The notes below the pieces were generated by a model. It was not told where the DNA came from. It did no database searches and saw nothing but the letters and a program-made list of their open reading frames with translations. The position numbers were made by a program, and so were the translations under genes. A stretch of DNA of 64,000 nucleotides from Candidatus Poribacteria bacterium. Lineage in GTDB: Bacteria; Poribacteria; WGA-4E; WGA-3G. Every line of letters starts with the position of its first letter. The stretch's first letter is position 1. The stretch is taken from positions 1 through 64,000 of the forward strand of contig JAPPNJ010000067.1 in the NCBI GenBank assembly GCA_028818705.1, given 5' to 3'. Shown in pieces: positions 44,271 to 52,802 of the stretch.

Positions 44271-45017
44271 ATGAGATGGCTATTTTGGTTTATCATTGTT
44301 GGTGGTTTGTGCATAGCAGCACACCCCCTTTCTGCCGAACTATTAGACGACGCCGTTGGCATCTGGCTTTTTGATGAAGGCAAAGGCGGTGTCGCTGAGG
44401 ATACGTCGGGCAATGGGAACGATGGTGCAATTACGGGTGCGAAGTGGGTAGAAGGTAAATTCGGCGGTGCCTTGGAATTCGAACCTCCTCACGTCGTGAC
44501 TGTTGAACCCTCCGATAGCATTAATTTCAAGGATCAGATGACTATCGCGACTTGGGTCTATATGAACAAAGGTGTTTCCGATACCGCCATTCGACGGAAC
44601 GGCTCTTATCTATTGGAAGTCCAATCACAAACCGAGAGAGTGCCTGGAGGCTACGTCTTTGGTATCTGGTCAGGTGGTGGATTTACCGGCGGCGTGTGGG
44701 GAACATCCGTCATTGAACCTGAAAAATGGTATCACATCGTTGGACTTTACGATGGAAACGAGATGAAACTTTATGTAGACGGCACGCTTGAATCCGCTAC
44801 CAAACAAGGCGGTGATGTAGATCAAGCCGGTGAACTGCTGTTTGGCACTTTCGGCGGCGAGAAATTCATTGGTAGATTGGATGAGGTTATCTTCTTTAAT
44901 CGTGGCATCACAGAAGCAGAGGTAGCAGAATTGATGACAGGTGTTGAGGCTGTTTTACCTGTTTCTCCAAACGGTTTGCTCACGACAACTTGGGGACGAT
45001 TGAAGACAAGGCGATGA
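44271..45017 (+). CDS. Secreted LamG-domain protein
   Basis: 248 residues with a signal peptide (MRWLFWFIIVGGLCIAAHPLSA). The jelly-roll domain shows GIWLFDEGKGGVAEDTSGNG (start), FGGALEFEPPHVV, MTIATWVYMN, KWYHIVGLYDGNEMKLYVDG and FIGRLDEVIFFNRGITEAEV (last two in part). The tail NGLLTTTWGRLKTRR is a variant of the shared C-terminal motif. Transcribed from its own strong promoter; the start codon follows a strong GGAGG site. Role probably in envelope or matrix binding. Confidence 0.88.
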   Translation: MRWLFWFIIVGGLCIAAHPLSAELLDDAVGIWLFDEGKGGVAEDTSGNGNDGAITGAKWVEGKFGGALEFEPPHVVTVEPSDSINFKDQMTIATWVYMNKGVSDTAIRRNGSYLLEVQSQTERVPGGYVFGIWSGGGFTGGVWGTSVIEPEKWYHIVGLYDGNEMKLYVDGTLESATKQGGDVDQAGELLFGTFGGEKFIGRLDEVIFFNRGITEAEVAELMTGVEAVLPVSPNGLLTTTWGRLKTRR

Positions 45018-45125
45018 ATCGTAATGGATTCATACCACAATCAAAAACCAATTTTCGCGAATGTGCTTCGTAAGCAAACCAGCAGCAAGTTCCTGTTTAA
45101 CATAAAAACGAAGGAAAACGCCGTT

Positions 45126-45980
45126 ATGCAAGACTGGCAGCCAACGCCCACACAAAAAGTACAATATGAGACTGAAGGCTATTTTATCGAGCACAACGTT
45201 ATCTCAGAAGACTTGGCAGCACAACTCCGCGGCGTCATTCGTAACGTCCTTATGCTGCCCAACGCTGGCGAGTTCGCTGATTACGATCCCATGGACCCGA
45301 TGAACGACTCACCGGAAGGACGCATTGCCCGCTTTCGGAAACTCGCTAACTTCTGTGTCGAATCTCCACTGATATGGCACAACATTCATACCGGTCCCAC
45401 AGTACTCAACATCGCCCGCTATTTTCTCGGCGATGACATCATTGTGAAGTTCAATAGCTGCTTTTTGAAACCGGCGCACACGGGTGCCGCAACGCCGTGG
45501 CACCAAGACAATGGGCTCTGGCGCGATGGTGATACTGAATCTTTCAATATCTGGATACCGCTTGAACCCGCAACACGAGAAAATGGATGCATGCAGTTCA
45601 TTCCCGGTAGCCACAAAACTGAGATTGTTGAACACGTCTTATATTCCGATAGCATCCACGGTGAAATTCCGCGCAAAGTCGTTCCGGAAATGATCGAAAA
45701 ACACGGTGTACATCATATTGAGTTGGATACTGGAGATGCTGTCATTTGGCACAGTAATATGTGGCATTATAGCCCACCAAATCCGAGTGAGAAGAGCCGC
45801 ATTGCGATTGCTGGTGTCCTGACAAATCCAGAGATTGTCAAAACAAGCAAACGCCTCTTTCCTAATGCCAAATGGGCGATGAAGGAGGGTGAGGTATGTA
45901 CACAATTTCCACCGGAACCTATTCCAAAGTGGATTAAAACTAACGCACCATTTAAACCGTTTCCACCTGCTAAGGACTAA
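45126..45980 (+). CDS. Phytanoyl-CoA dioxygenase (PhyH) family protein
   Basis: 284 residues from ATG 45126, with GAAGGAA upstream; the frame to 45024 adds an unlikely leader. The canonical metal site is TPWHQDNGLW (His, Asp) with distal His in NMWHYSPPNPSEKSR, whose Arg would bind 2-oxoglutarate. FIPGSHKTE is the central motif. The sulfatase gene starts four bases after its stop, implying one operon. Hydroxylation of a sulfated or methylated compound is possible but not shown. Confidence 0.92.
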   Translation: MQDWQPTPTQKVQYETEGYFIEHNVISEDLAAQLRGVIRNVLMLPNAGEFADYDPMDPMNDSPEGRIARFRKLANFCVESPLIWHNIHTGPTVLNIARYFLGDDIIVKFNSCFLKPAHTGAATPWHQDNGLWRDGDTESFNIWIPLEPATRENGCMQFIPGSHKTEIVEHVLYSDSIHGEIPRKVVPEMIEKHGVHHIELDTGDAVIWHSNMWHYSPPNPSEKSRIAIAGVLTNPEIVKTSKRLFPNAKWAMKEGEVCTQFPPEPIPKWIKTNAPFKPFPPAKD

Positions 45981-45984
45981 CATA

Positions 45985-47304
45985 ATGTCATCGAAGAAAC
46001 CGGATATCGTTGTCTATCTGTCCGATGACCACGGCTGGGAGTATCTTGGTTGTTACGGGAACGAGCACATCCGAACACCACACTTGGATAGCCTTGCAGA
46101 AGAAGGCATCCGTTTTACACAAGCTTTCACGCCGACACCAACGTGTGCGCCTTCTCGTTCTACACTCTACACTGGACTCTATCCGGCTCGACACGGGGCA
46201 ATGGGGAATCATACGGAGTGCCACGCGCACCTCAAAGCGTTGCCTAACACGCTCCGAGAACTCGGCTACCGGGTAGCCATCGCCGGCAAGACGCATGTGA
46301 AACCGGAAACGCTCTTCGATTTTGAATATATCGGTGGATTCCTCTCAAAATATGCCGAGCATCATCGGAAATATCGGCAAGAAGGACTTGATACCGAACC
46401 TGTTGAGCGTTTTCTTTCAAGTCACCGACAAGAAAATCCAGATCAGCCTATATGTCTCATCCTCGGCGATAGCAACCCTCACGTCACGTGGGAACCGAAC
46501 AAGATTTATGATCCAGATGCTTTGCCACTACCGCCTTATATTGCCGACACACCGATTGCTCGCAAGGCACTTGCTAACTATTATCAAGACATTACCACAA
46601 TGGACACCCGCATCGGTAAAGTCGATAAAATGCTGGAAACACACGGGTATTCTGATAATACACTCTTTATCTATACGACCGATCACGGTTCTGAGTGGCC
46701 CCACTGCAAATGGACGCTATATGACACCGGTACGCGTCTGCCGTTTCTGGCGAAATGGCACGGAAAGATTCCAGCTACCACTGTCTCCGATGCGATGATT
46801 TCGCATGTTGACTTCTTACCAACGCTTATAGACATCGCAGGAGGCGAACCACCTGACAGTTTAGACGGTAGAAGTTTTAGGGATGTCCTGCTCGGAGAAC
46901 AGCAAACTTTCCGAGACAAAATCTATGGCACGCACACCCGAGATGGAAATATGAATGTTTTTCCGCAGCGTTGCGTCCGAGACAGTCACTACAAATACAT
47001 TTTGAATCTGATGCCTGAAAACAGTTGGACCACCCATTTCACCGAAGTTGAAGATATTCCGGAGAGCCACGCTGAAGTATGGAAGAGCTGGATAGAAAAA
47101 GCGAAGACCGATCCTGAAACTGCGAAACTCCTTTATCTGACACAACACCATCCAGTAGAGGAACTATACGATGTGGTAGAAGACCCTTATGAATTCAACA
47201 ATTTAGCCTTCAATATAGATATGCGTCCAACGCTCGAAAAGATGCGTGCCGATGTCCGAGACTGGATGCACTCACAAAACGACGAAGGGAGCCGTGAAAC
47301 ATGA
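45985..47304 (+). CDS. Formylglycine-type sulfatase
   Basis: Sulfatase or related alkaline-phosphatase-superfamily hydrolase of 439 residues, no signal peptide. ATG 45985 follows AAGGA; the frame extends upstream into the PhyH gene. The active site is clear: metal-binding LSDDHGWEYLG at the N-terminus and the C-x-P-S-R signature CAPSRSTLYTG (about residues 53-63), where Cys is converted to formylglycine, with AGKTH and later TTDHGSEW. A formylglycine-generating enzyme is not in the window. Its stop overlaps the next start (ATGA at 47301-47304). Substrate could be a sulfated glycan. Confidence 0.93.
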   Translation: MSSKKPDIVVYLSDDHGWEYLGCYGNEHIRTPHLDSLAEEGIRFTQAFTPTPTCAPSRSTLYTGLYPARHGAMGNHTECHAHLKALPNTLRELGYRVAIAGKTHVKPETLFDFEYIGGFLSKYAEHHRKYRQEGLDTEPVERFLSSHRQENPDQPICLILGDSNPHVTWEPNKIYDPDALPLPPYIADTPIARKALANYYQDITTMDTRIGKVDKMLETHGYSDNTLFIYTTDHGSEWPHCKWTLYDTGTRLPFLAKWHGKIPATTVSDAMISHVDFLPTLIDIAGGEPPDSLDGRSFRDVLLGEQQTFRDKIYGTHTRDGNMNVFPQRCVRDSHYKYILNLMPENSWTTHFTEVEDIPESHAEVWKSWIEKAKTDPETAKLLYLTQHHPVEELYDVVEDPYEFNNLAFNIDMRPTLEKMRADVRDWMHSQNDEGSRET

Positions 47305-47906
47305 AATCCAACTTCCTGAGTAATAGCAGTTCAGTCGGTCTCTTAGTTCTACTGGCAGCAGTCATTACCTCATGCTTTGCTTGCGAGGACGCCGAACGGA
47401 CAACACAAGTCATAACTTCACCTGAGGAGGGAGCCCAAAAACTTCCTTCGGGCGAAGGATTGGATCTCGGTGCAATTGCGCCCGATTTTTCATTACCAGA
47501 CAGCACAGGAAATACCCATAATCTTTCGCAGTATCGCGGACAGAATCTCGTCATTGTTTTCTACCGCACTGGCACATGAGGGAATTGTCGTGCGCAGCTC
47601 GGTGAGCTGCAAGAAAGCTACGAAGACATCCGAGCCGAAGGGGCTGAATTGATCGCCATCAGTGCAGATCCACTGACGCTTGTTGACTCAACACGAAAGA
47701 CACTTGAAATCACGTATCCGCTGCTCGTAGATACAAATAAGGTGACAATCACTGCCTACAATGTCATTGATCCGAGCGATACGGATATTGCGCGTGCAGC
47801 GACCTATATTATTAATCAGGACGGTCGTGTCGCATCGAAATTCCTGGATACATTTGAAAGGCGCACCGGTCCTGAACATATTCTCAGAGAATTAAAAGAA
47901 CTATAA
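47301..47906 (+). CDS. Selenoprotein: Sec-containing peroxiredoxin-like (AhpC/TSA) protein
   Basis: 201 residues with selenocysteine at codon 93, encoded by the in-frame TGA at 47577-47579. The start overlaps the sulfatase stop (ATGA). A signal-like hydrophobic region with Cys residues (VITSCFAC) suggests export and perhaps lipid anchoring. The thioredoxin fold starts LGAIAPDFSLPDSTGN and reaches VIVFYRTGT-Sec-GNCRAQLGEL, matching FYRxxxCPxCRAQL of AhpC/TSA proteins with Sec at the peroxidatic Cys and a Cys three residues on. It continues to ILRELKEL at 47906. A GGT-loop hairpin lies after the TGA. Likely peroxide or thiol-disulfide chemistry in the envelope. Confidence 0.92.
47594..47610 (+). 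promoter_or_regulatory. bSECIS-like hairpin of the peroxiredoxin selenoprotein
   Basis: GCAGCTC-GGT-GAGCTGC, a perfect 7-bp stem with a three-base loop starting GG. The loop begins 22 bases after the TGA at 47577-47579. Same architecture as the two hairpins at 42164 and 42698. Confidence 0.78.
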
Positions 47907-47929
47907 ATCACAAAAGGAGACTATTTGAC

Positions 47930-48742
47930 ATGATTGACGTCTGCTATTTTGCTGACGAAGTTTCTAAAACCGATTTTGAGGAAGCTATCAAACTCGGCGT
48001 TGAAGCCGGTGCTAACACCGTTGAAATACGCGGTGGCGTATGGGGCAAACACGTAACCGAAATTGACGATGACGACGTTCGACGCGTTCAGGATGTGCTC
48101 AGCACTTATAATGTCCGGGTCGCCAGCATTGGATCGCCGTTTGGAAAATGCTCAATCGACAATCCCGAAGAATACGATCAACACCGAAAACACTTTGATC
48201 GGATGGTGACACTGGCACACGCCTTTGATACCCAAGTCATTCGAGGATTCACATTTTGGAATCCGAATCGCGGCATTAAAGGTGCCCCGCGTCCAGACAT
48301 CAACGACTATATGGAACGCATCATTGAGAAACTTGCGCTTGTTGTTCCGGTTGCAGAGAGTGGCGACGTTACGCTCTGCTTCGAAAATGAAAGTGCGTGC
48401 CTCGCTGGAACCTGTGAGGAGACGCGGGCTGTCATCAATGCGCTCGGAAATAGCCCGGCACTCACCTCTTGTTGGGATATCAATAACGGGTTACACTGCG
48501 GAGAAAATCCATTGCCGGATGGGTACGCGCATATTAAGGGATTGGTGCGGCATGTGCATGTAAAACCCAACAGTGAGAAAAATATGAATCCGATCGGGGA
48601 TACCGGATTGAACTATGAGCAAATCTTGGAGACATTAGCCGCTGACGGCTTTACTGGTTCAGCGAGCATTGAACACTGGGGACAACCAGAAGATATGCTA
48701 AAAGGTGTGCGGCAGCTGCGCGCTGTCGTTGATGCAATGTAA
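47930..48742 (+). CDS. Sugar phosphate isomerase/epimerase-like TIM-barrel protein
   Basis: 270 residues of the xylose-isomerase-like/AP-endonuclease-2 TIM-barrel family. Metal-binding residues are visible in LCFENESACLAGT (Glu), SCWDINNGLHCG (Asp, His), VRHVHVKP (His) and the final SASIEHWGQ (Glu). Such enzymes epimerise or isomerise sugars or hydroxypyruvate-type compounds. AAAGGAG lies about 11 bases upstream of the ATG. It follows the selenoprotein by 23 bases and precedes the SGNH hydrolase gene by 26, so all lie in one operon-like run. Confidence 0.88.
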   Translation: MIDVCYFADEVSKTDFEEAIKLGVEAGANTVEIRGGVWGKHVTEIDDDDVRRVQDVLSTYNVRVASIGSPFGKCSIDNPEEYDQHRKHFDRMVTLAHAFDTQVIRGFTFWNPNRGIKGAPRPDINDYMERIIEKLALVVPVAESGDVTLCFENESACLAGTCEETRAVINALGNSPALTSCWDINNGLHCGENPLPDGYAHIKGLVRHVHVKPNSEKNMNPIGDTGLNYEQILETLAADGFTGSASIEHWGQPEDMLKGVRQLRAVVDAM

Positions 48743-48768
48743 ACCATTTACGGACGAAGGAGAATACA

Positions 48769-49755
48769 ATGCAACTAAAGCCGGACGCACCAGAATTGAC
48801 TTGGCAAGGAGCTATCTCCTTACAGAAAACTGAAGACTGGGTGATGCCGTGGCGCACACCGCACTCGATGCATGTCCTATTTCCAGAGCCGTTACTTGAA
48901 CGCTCGGCAATGCCTGCGGGTGTTCGCATCAGTTTTCGGAGCAATACCACGCGGGTTTCAGGCAATATCGTACCGCAAAACGAAAGTGGTATACTTGACC
49001 TCTGTTGTGAGGGTGAAGTCGTAGCATCACTTGACCTGACGGAAAAAGAAAGTTTTGCCTTTGAAAACCTGTCCGATGCGGAAAAACTGATTGAGTTGTG
49101 GCTGCCGCAATTTGGTAGTTTTCAACTACGCAGCTTGGAGATAGATGATGGGGCAACTTTAGAGGCGTTTATTGACACGCGACCACGGTGGGTAACTTAC
49201 GGTAGTTCCATCACGCAGTGCCGAACAGCAGCATCAGCGACACAGACGTGGCCTGCGATTGTTGCGCGTGAACACGGATTAAATTTAACCTGTCTCGGTT
49301 ATGGTGGGCAGTGTCATCTCGACGCGATGGTGGCGCGGATGATTCGTGATTTACCTGCCGATTATATTTCAATGTGTCTCGGTATCAACATCCAAGGCGC
49401 ATCCAGTTTGGGACCGCGAGCGTTCCGTCCGGCGATTATCGGGGCAGTCCAGATTGTCCGTGAGAAACACCCAGATATACCACTCGTATTGATGTCACCC
49501 ATCTGTTCGCCGCCGCGGGAGGAAACTCCGAACGCTGTAGGATTCCACCTGAAAGGGATGCGTGAAGAAGTGCAAGCCGCCGCCGAAGCCCTTCAAGCAC
49601 ACGGCGATAAACATATTCACTATGTTGACGGGTTAAGTGTATTTGGAGCAGATTACGCTCATCTACTCCCTGATGACTTACATCCAGATGCAGAAGGCTA
49701 CCGAGTTATGGGCAAAAACTTCATAACCAAAGTTGCTGAGAAATTTTTTGTATAG
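48769..49755 (+). CDS. SGNH/GDSL-type hydrolase
   Basis: 328 residues. The N-terminal half is a beta-sandwich. The SGNH catalytic domain starts with GSSITQCRT (block I, Ser with GSS in place of GDS), then the oxyanion Gly in YGGQCH (block II), the Asn in CLGINIQG (block III) and the Asp/His pair in LPDDLHPDAEG (block V). Likely an esterase acting on carbohydrates or glycans; no signal peptide is seen. GAAGGAG precedes the ATG. Last gene of the sulfatase-containing run. Confidence 0.9.
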   Translation: MQLKPDAPELTWQGAISLQKTEDWVMPWRTPHSMHVLFPEPLLERSAMPAGVRISFRSNTTRVSGNIVPQNESGILDLCCEGEVVASLDLTEKESFAFENLSDAEKLIELWLPQFGSFQLRSLEIDDGATLEAFIDTRPRWVTYGSSITQCRTAASATQTWPAIVAREHGLNLTCLGYGGQCHLDAMVARMIRDLPADYISMCLGINIQGASSLGPRAFRPAIIGAVQIVREKHPDIPLVLMSPICSPPREETPNAVGFHLKGMREEVQAAAEALQAHGDKHIHYVDGLSVFGADYAHLLPDDLHPDAEGYRVMGKNFITKVAEKFFV

Positions 49756-49812
49756 ATTTATCTATCTCTGATGGAATTTGATACCCAAAATAGGGAATGT
49801 TGTGATGCGGTT

Positions 49813-49875
49813 TTCGTTCGGGCACGGGGACCCGAACGAACAAATAGATGATTAGGCGCGCTGTGTAAAGCGCGC
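49813..49875. repeat. Two neighbouring intergenic hairpins
   Basis: TTCGTTCGGG / CCCGAACGAA at 49813-49840 with an eight-base loop, and GCGCGCT / AGCGCGC at 49856-49875 with a six-base loop. They separate convergent genes (SGNH hydrolase and a LamG gene) and could end both transcripts, although neither has a clear T-tract. Confidence 0.6.
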
Positions 49876-49894
49876 TTTGAGGTATAGATGTCAT

Positions 49895-50656
49895 CTACTG
49901 GGCTTTCAACCTTGCCCACGTAGTTGCCATTTTCCCCTTTGCGGAAACGTCCAAGGCGACCTCCCAACCTTCCTCGGCGAGGAGTTGAATATCTTCCTCC
50001 TCTAACGCCACACCTTTCTTAGTGATAAAGACTTCATCCAATCCACCAATGAGATTCTCACTTCCCCAGCCACCGAACTTTAAAATAGCGGGACTATCCA
50101 TAGTCGCGCCGACGTTTCGCTCCGTCTCCTTTTTCCCATTTACATATAGGGAAATAACACCCTTTTTACGAACAGCGACAGTGTGGTGCCAACCGTTTCC
50201 AACAATATCGGTTTTCCCATCATCAATGTGCTGTCCACCACCCTCAAAGATAAAAAATCCGGTGTCTCTATCAATACTGGAACTCATCGCCCAGAATCCG
50301 GCACCACCGTTCCGTTTGATAACGACATAGGCATCTTTATTCTCCGAATTCATCCAGCACCCGACAGTAAAGTCATCGTCTTCAAAGTTGAAAAGGTCGT
50401 TATGCTCAATAATGACATACTTGGGGCTTCCATCAAATTCCAGTGCTTTGCCGAACTTTCCATTTATCCATTTGGGTCCGTCAAATTCGCCATCATTCCC
50501 ATTCTCGGTGAAATCCTTAACAACTTGCCCTTTACCTTCGTCAAAGAGCCATATCCCGGCAAAATCATCCAGATTAATTTCAGCATTACCGAGCGAGACG
50601 ATACAAACGCTAAGGCAAATACTGCATAGCATTACCAATAATTCACGGAATTTCAT
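49895..50656 (-). CDS. Secreted LamG-domain protein
   Basis: 253 residues with a signal peptide (MKFRELLVMLCSICLSVCIVSLGNA, given in part). Jelly-roll motifs: FAGIWLFDEGKGQVVKDF, NGNDGEF, FGKALEFDGSPKYV, FTVGCWMNS, KGVISLYVNGK and LIGGLDEVFITKKGV. The C-terminal tail is GKMATTWARLKAQ, a member of the shared motif. AGGAAAATAAT precedes ATG 50656. It begins at the stop of the upstream Gfo/Idh gene, with 1-2 bases between, so the two are translationally coupled. Confidence 0.88.
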   Translation of the reverse strand: MKFRELLVMLCSICLSVCIVSLGNAEINLDDFAGIWLFDEGKGQVVKDFTENGNDGEFDGPKWINGKFGKALEFDGSPKYVIIEHNDLFNFEDDDFTVGCWMNSENKDAYVVIKRNGGAGFWAMSSSIDRDTGFFIFEGGGQHIDDGKTDIVGNGWHHTVAVRKKGVISLYVNGKKETERNVGATMDSPAILKFGGWGSENLIGGLDEVFITKKGVALEEEDIQLLAEEGWEVALDVSAKGKMATTWARLKAQ

Positions 50657-50657
50657 A

Positions 50658-51713
50658 TTATTTTCCTATCTCCACAGCATTTCCTGTCTCTGCGGAAGCG
50701 TAAATAGCATCGGTTATTTTTTGAACAATAAGGGCTTTTTCCAAACTCGTCGAGGGTTGTCGGTTTTCCCGAATAGCTGCAGCGAAATCAGACAACGGCG
50801 TGCTGTGTTGTACTTCGGATGTTTCATCCGCTTCAGAAAGAGATATAGACGCCACACCGCCTTCTGTTGTCGTGCAATTGTGGATAATGCTCTCCGGCTT
50901 ATCATCCTGCATATTCAGTTTAAGAGAGCCTTCTGTACCGATAATTTCCCAGTCGGCGTGCGAATGCATTGTCATGAATTCACCGCGTTCGACGTTTAGG
51001 ACAATATCATCTTCACACCGAATAAGCGCAGTGTAGTGCGTTTCGGCATCGGACCCAGGAGCGATGTGTGATTCAAAGACCTGAGGCACGGTCCATGTCT
51101 GGGCAAACACGGTATGTGGCTTGAGCTGCCATCCTGTGATACCGAGTAGATAGTCGAGGTCGTAACAGCCCCAGTTAACGAGAATACCCCCACCGTTGAG
51201 CGCCTTGGTCAAACGCCAGGCAGGACGTGGCGTGTCAGGTTTTGCCCTTGTCCCGATGATAGCACGACAGTGGACAGTCCGAAGCTTTCCCAAACTGCCA
51301 GTCGTGATAAGATGCGTTGCAATCTGAGCAGATGGTGTGAAACGCTTGCGTGAGGAACAGCATCCTGAGACTAAATTACCTCGCGCAGCGATGAGTTGCT
51401 TAACCTCAGCAGCGTTCATCGCTATCGGTTTCTCAATTAGAACGTGCTTGCCCTTTTCAAAAGCCCGTAGGGCAACTTCAGTCCGATATTGTGTCGGAAA
51501 TGCAAGGACAACAGCTTCAACTTCATCGTCATCAAGCAAATCAATATCGTTGTCATAGACTTTAGGCGGATTAAAACGCTCAGCAGCCGTTCTGTTCGCC
51601 TCAATTAGGTCTGCTGCCGCGACCAACTCAATGTGTGGCATCTCCGATGCGATGCTGAGATGTCTGCTTCCGATGACACCACACCCAATCACACCTACTT
51701 TCACTGGTTTCAT
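50658..51713 (-). CDS. Gfo/Idh/MocA family oxidoreductase
   Basis: 351 residues from ATG 51713 (GGAAGGA about 14 bases upstream); the frame extends to 51797. The Rossmann motif is GVIGCGVIGSRH, the signature EKPIAMN and the C-terminal-domain stretch NGGGILVNWGCYDLDYLLG (partial) is preserved. The stop codon is followed at once by the LamG start, so the dehydrogenase and a secreted LamG protein are co-expressed. Substrate unknown. Confidence 0.92.
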   Translation of the reverse strand: MKPVKVGVIGCGVIGSRHLSIASEMPHIELVAAADLIEANRTAAERFNPPKVYDNDIDLLDDDEVEAVVLAFPTQYRTEVALRAFEKGKHVLIEKPIAMNAAEVKQLIAARGNLVSGCCSSRKRFTPSAQIATHLITTGSLGKLRTVHCRAIIGTRAKPDTPRPAWRLTKALNGGGILVNWGCYDLDYLLGITGWQLKPHTVFAQTWTVPQVFESHIAPGSDAETHYTALIRCEDDIVLNVERGEFMTMHSHADWEIIGTEGSLKLNMQDDKPESIIHNCTTTEGGVASISLSEADETSEVQHSTPLSDFAAAIRENRQPSTSLEKALIVQKITDAIYASAETGNAVEIGK

Positions 51714-51938
51714 AACAAAATAGATTCCTTCCTCAAGCTTAAGTCTAAGCAATAAGAGCAAATTCCGACTGGCATCCATAATTGGAATCAAGCCCAAACT
51801 CTATCGTTTAATATGGCACAATGATGTATCAATGTCAAGTAAATTCAGATGTCTGAGAGGGATAACAAAAGATTAGATTTATAGTGAGGAAAACGGGCGG
51901 ATAGATGGAAACCTGCCCTATTAAAGGAAGTTAATCGT
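51714..51938. other. Intergenic between LamG genes
   Basis: A gap of 225 bases with no gene. A weak imperfect stem GGGC / GCCC occurs near 51896-51920, just after the LamG gene's end on the minus strand; a TATAGTGAGG stretch near 51880 gives no clear promoter. Confidence 0.35.
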
Positions 51939-52727
51939 TTAAAACGTGGATTTAATTTGACCCCAACGGGTTGCAAGCTTCTCCTGTGGTTGTACAGGGA
52001 GACCCTCTGCCTCAAAAATTTGTTCGACTTCGTCTGCTGAGAGGGCTTTGCTGTAAATCATGACTTCGTCAATTATACCGACAAAACCACCATCGCTGGC
52101 TTTACCGATCTCAGTTTCTGAGCCGCCCGCTGTCATGGGACCGTTGTAATTCATCTCTTTTTCTAATTCACCATCCACATAAAGTTGCAGGTTTTTCTTG
52201 TTGACGATACCTACCATATGATGCCATTCGCCCTTTTTAAAAGCCGCAGCACCAAAACCCCCGTCACCTTGCCATCCAGGTGTGACAATAAATTCCATCT
52301 CTTGTCCGGCATTTCTACCATCAAAACGTAGTGCCCAACCGTTGATATCGCGTTGCGCGACAATAGTTCCACAACATCCAGCAACGACCCCCTTCACAGG
52401 ACTGTCACTGTCAGGATTCACCCAAGCAACAACACTCATCTCTTCTGCACCGGTAAATTCTAAAGAAGCAGTACCGGGAATGTGAATGAAATTCTCGCCA
52501 TTGAATTCAAGGGCATTGCCTACTTTACCGGGAACTACTTTCGGATTCCCTTCAAATTCGCCATCGTTGTCCCCCAAAACATCCTCAACAGTACCGCCTG
52601 CAATAGTATCCGGTTCAAAGGGCCAATAACTTACAACACCATCCAACGGAAGTTGCGCGTACGTTAAAGGTACTGCAAGAAAAAGATATGCAGTAAATGC
52701 CATTAACAGCGATATTCTCAGCAACAT
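51939..52727 (-). CDS. Secreted LamG-domain protein
   Basis: 262 residues with a signal peptide (MLLRISLLMAFTAYLFLAVP). Domain motifs are GVVSYWPFEPDTIAGGTV, NDGEFEGNP, VGNALEFNGENF, MSVVAWVNPDS, EWHHMVGIVNKKNLQLYVDG (partial), FVGIIDEVMIYSKALSADEV (partial). The tail EKLATRWGQIKSTF keeps the shared C-terminal motif with Arg in place of the second Thr. AAGGAAT precedes the ATG. It follows the 52803 gene by about 75 bases in the same direction. Confidence 0.87.
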   Translation of the reverse strand: MLLRISLLMAFTAYLFLAVPLTYAQLPLDGVVSYWPFEPDTIAGGTVEDVLGDNDGEFEGNPKVVPGKVGNALEFNGENFIHIPGTASLEFTGAEEMSVVAWVNPDSDSPVKGVVAGCCGTIVAQRDINGWALRFDGRNAGQEMEFIVTPGWQGDGGFGAAAFKKGEWHHMVGIVNKKNLQLYVDGELEKEMNYNGPMTAGGSETEIGKASDGGFVGIIDEVMIYSKALSADEVEQIFEAEGLPVQPQEKLATRWGQIKSTF

Positions 52728-52802
52728 ATAATTTATTCCTTACGTTTAGCTTTAACAAAGTGGGCGAGCAGGAAGCAAGTATTGCCCACCCACTGACTTC
52801 GA

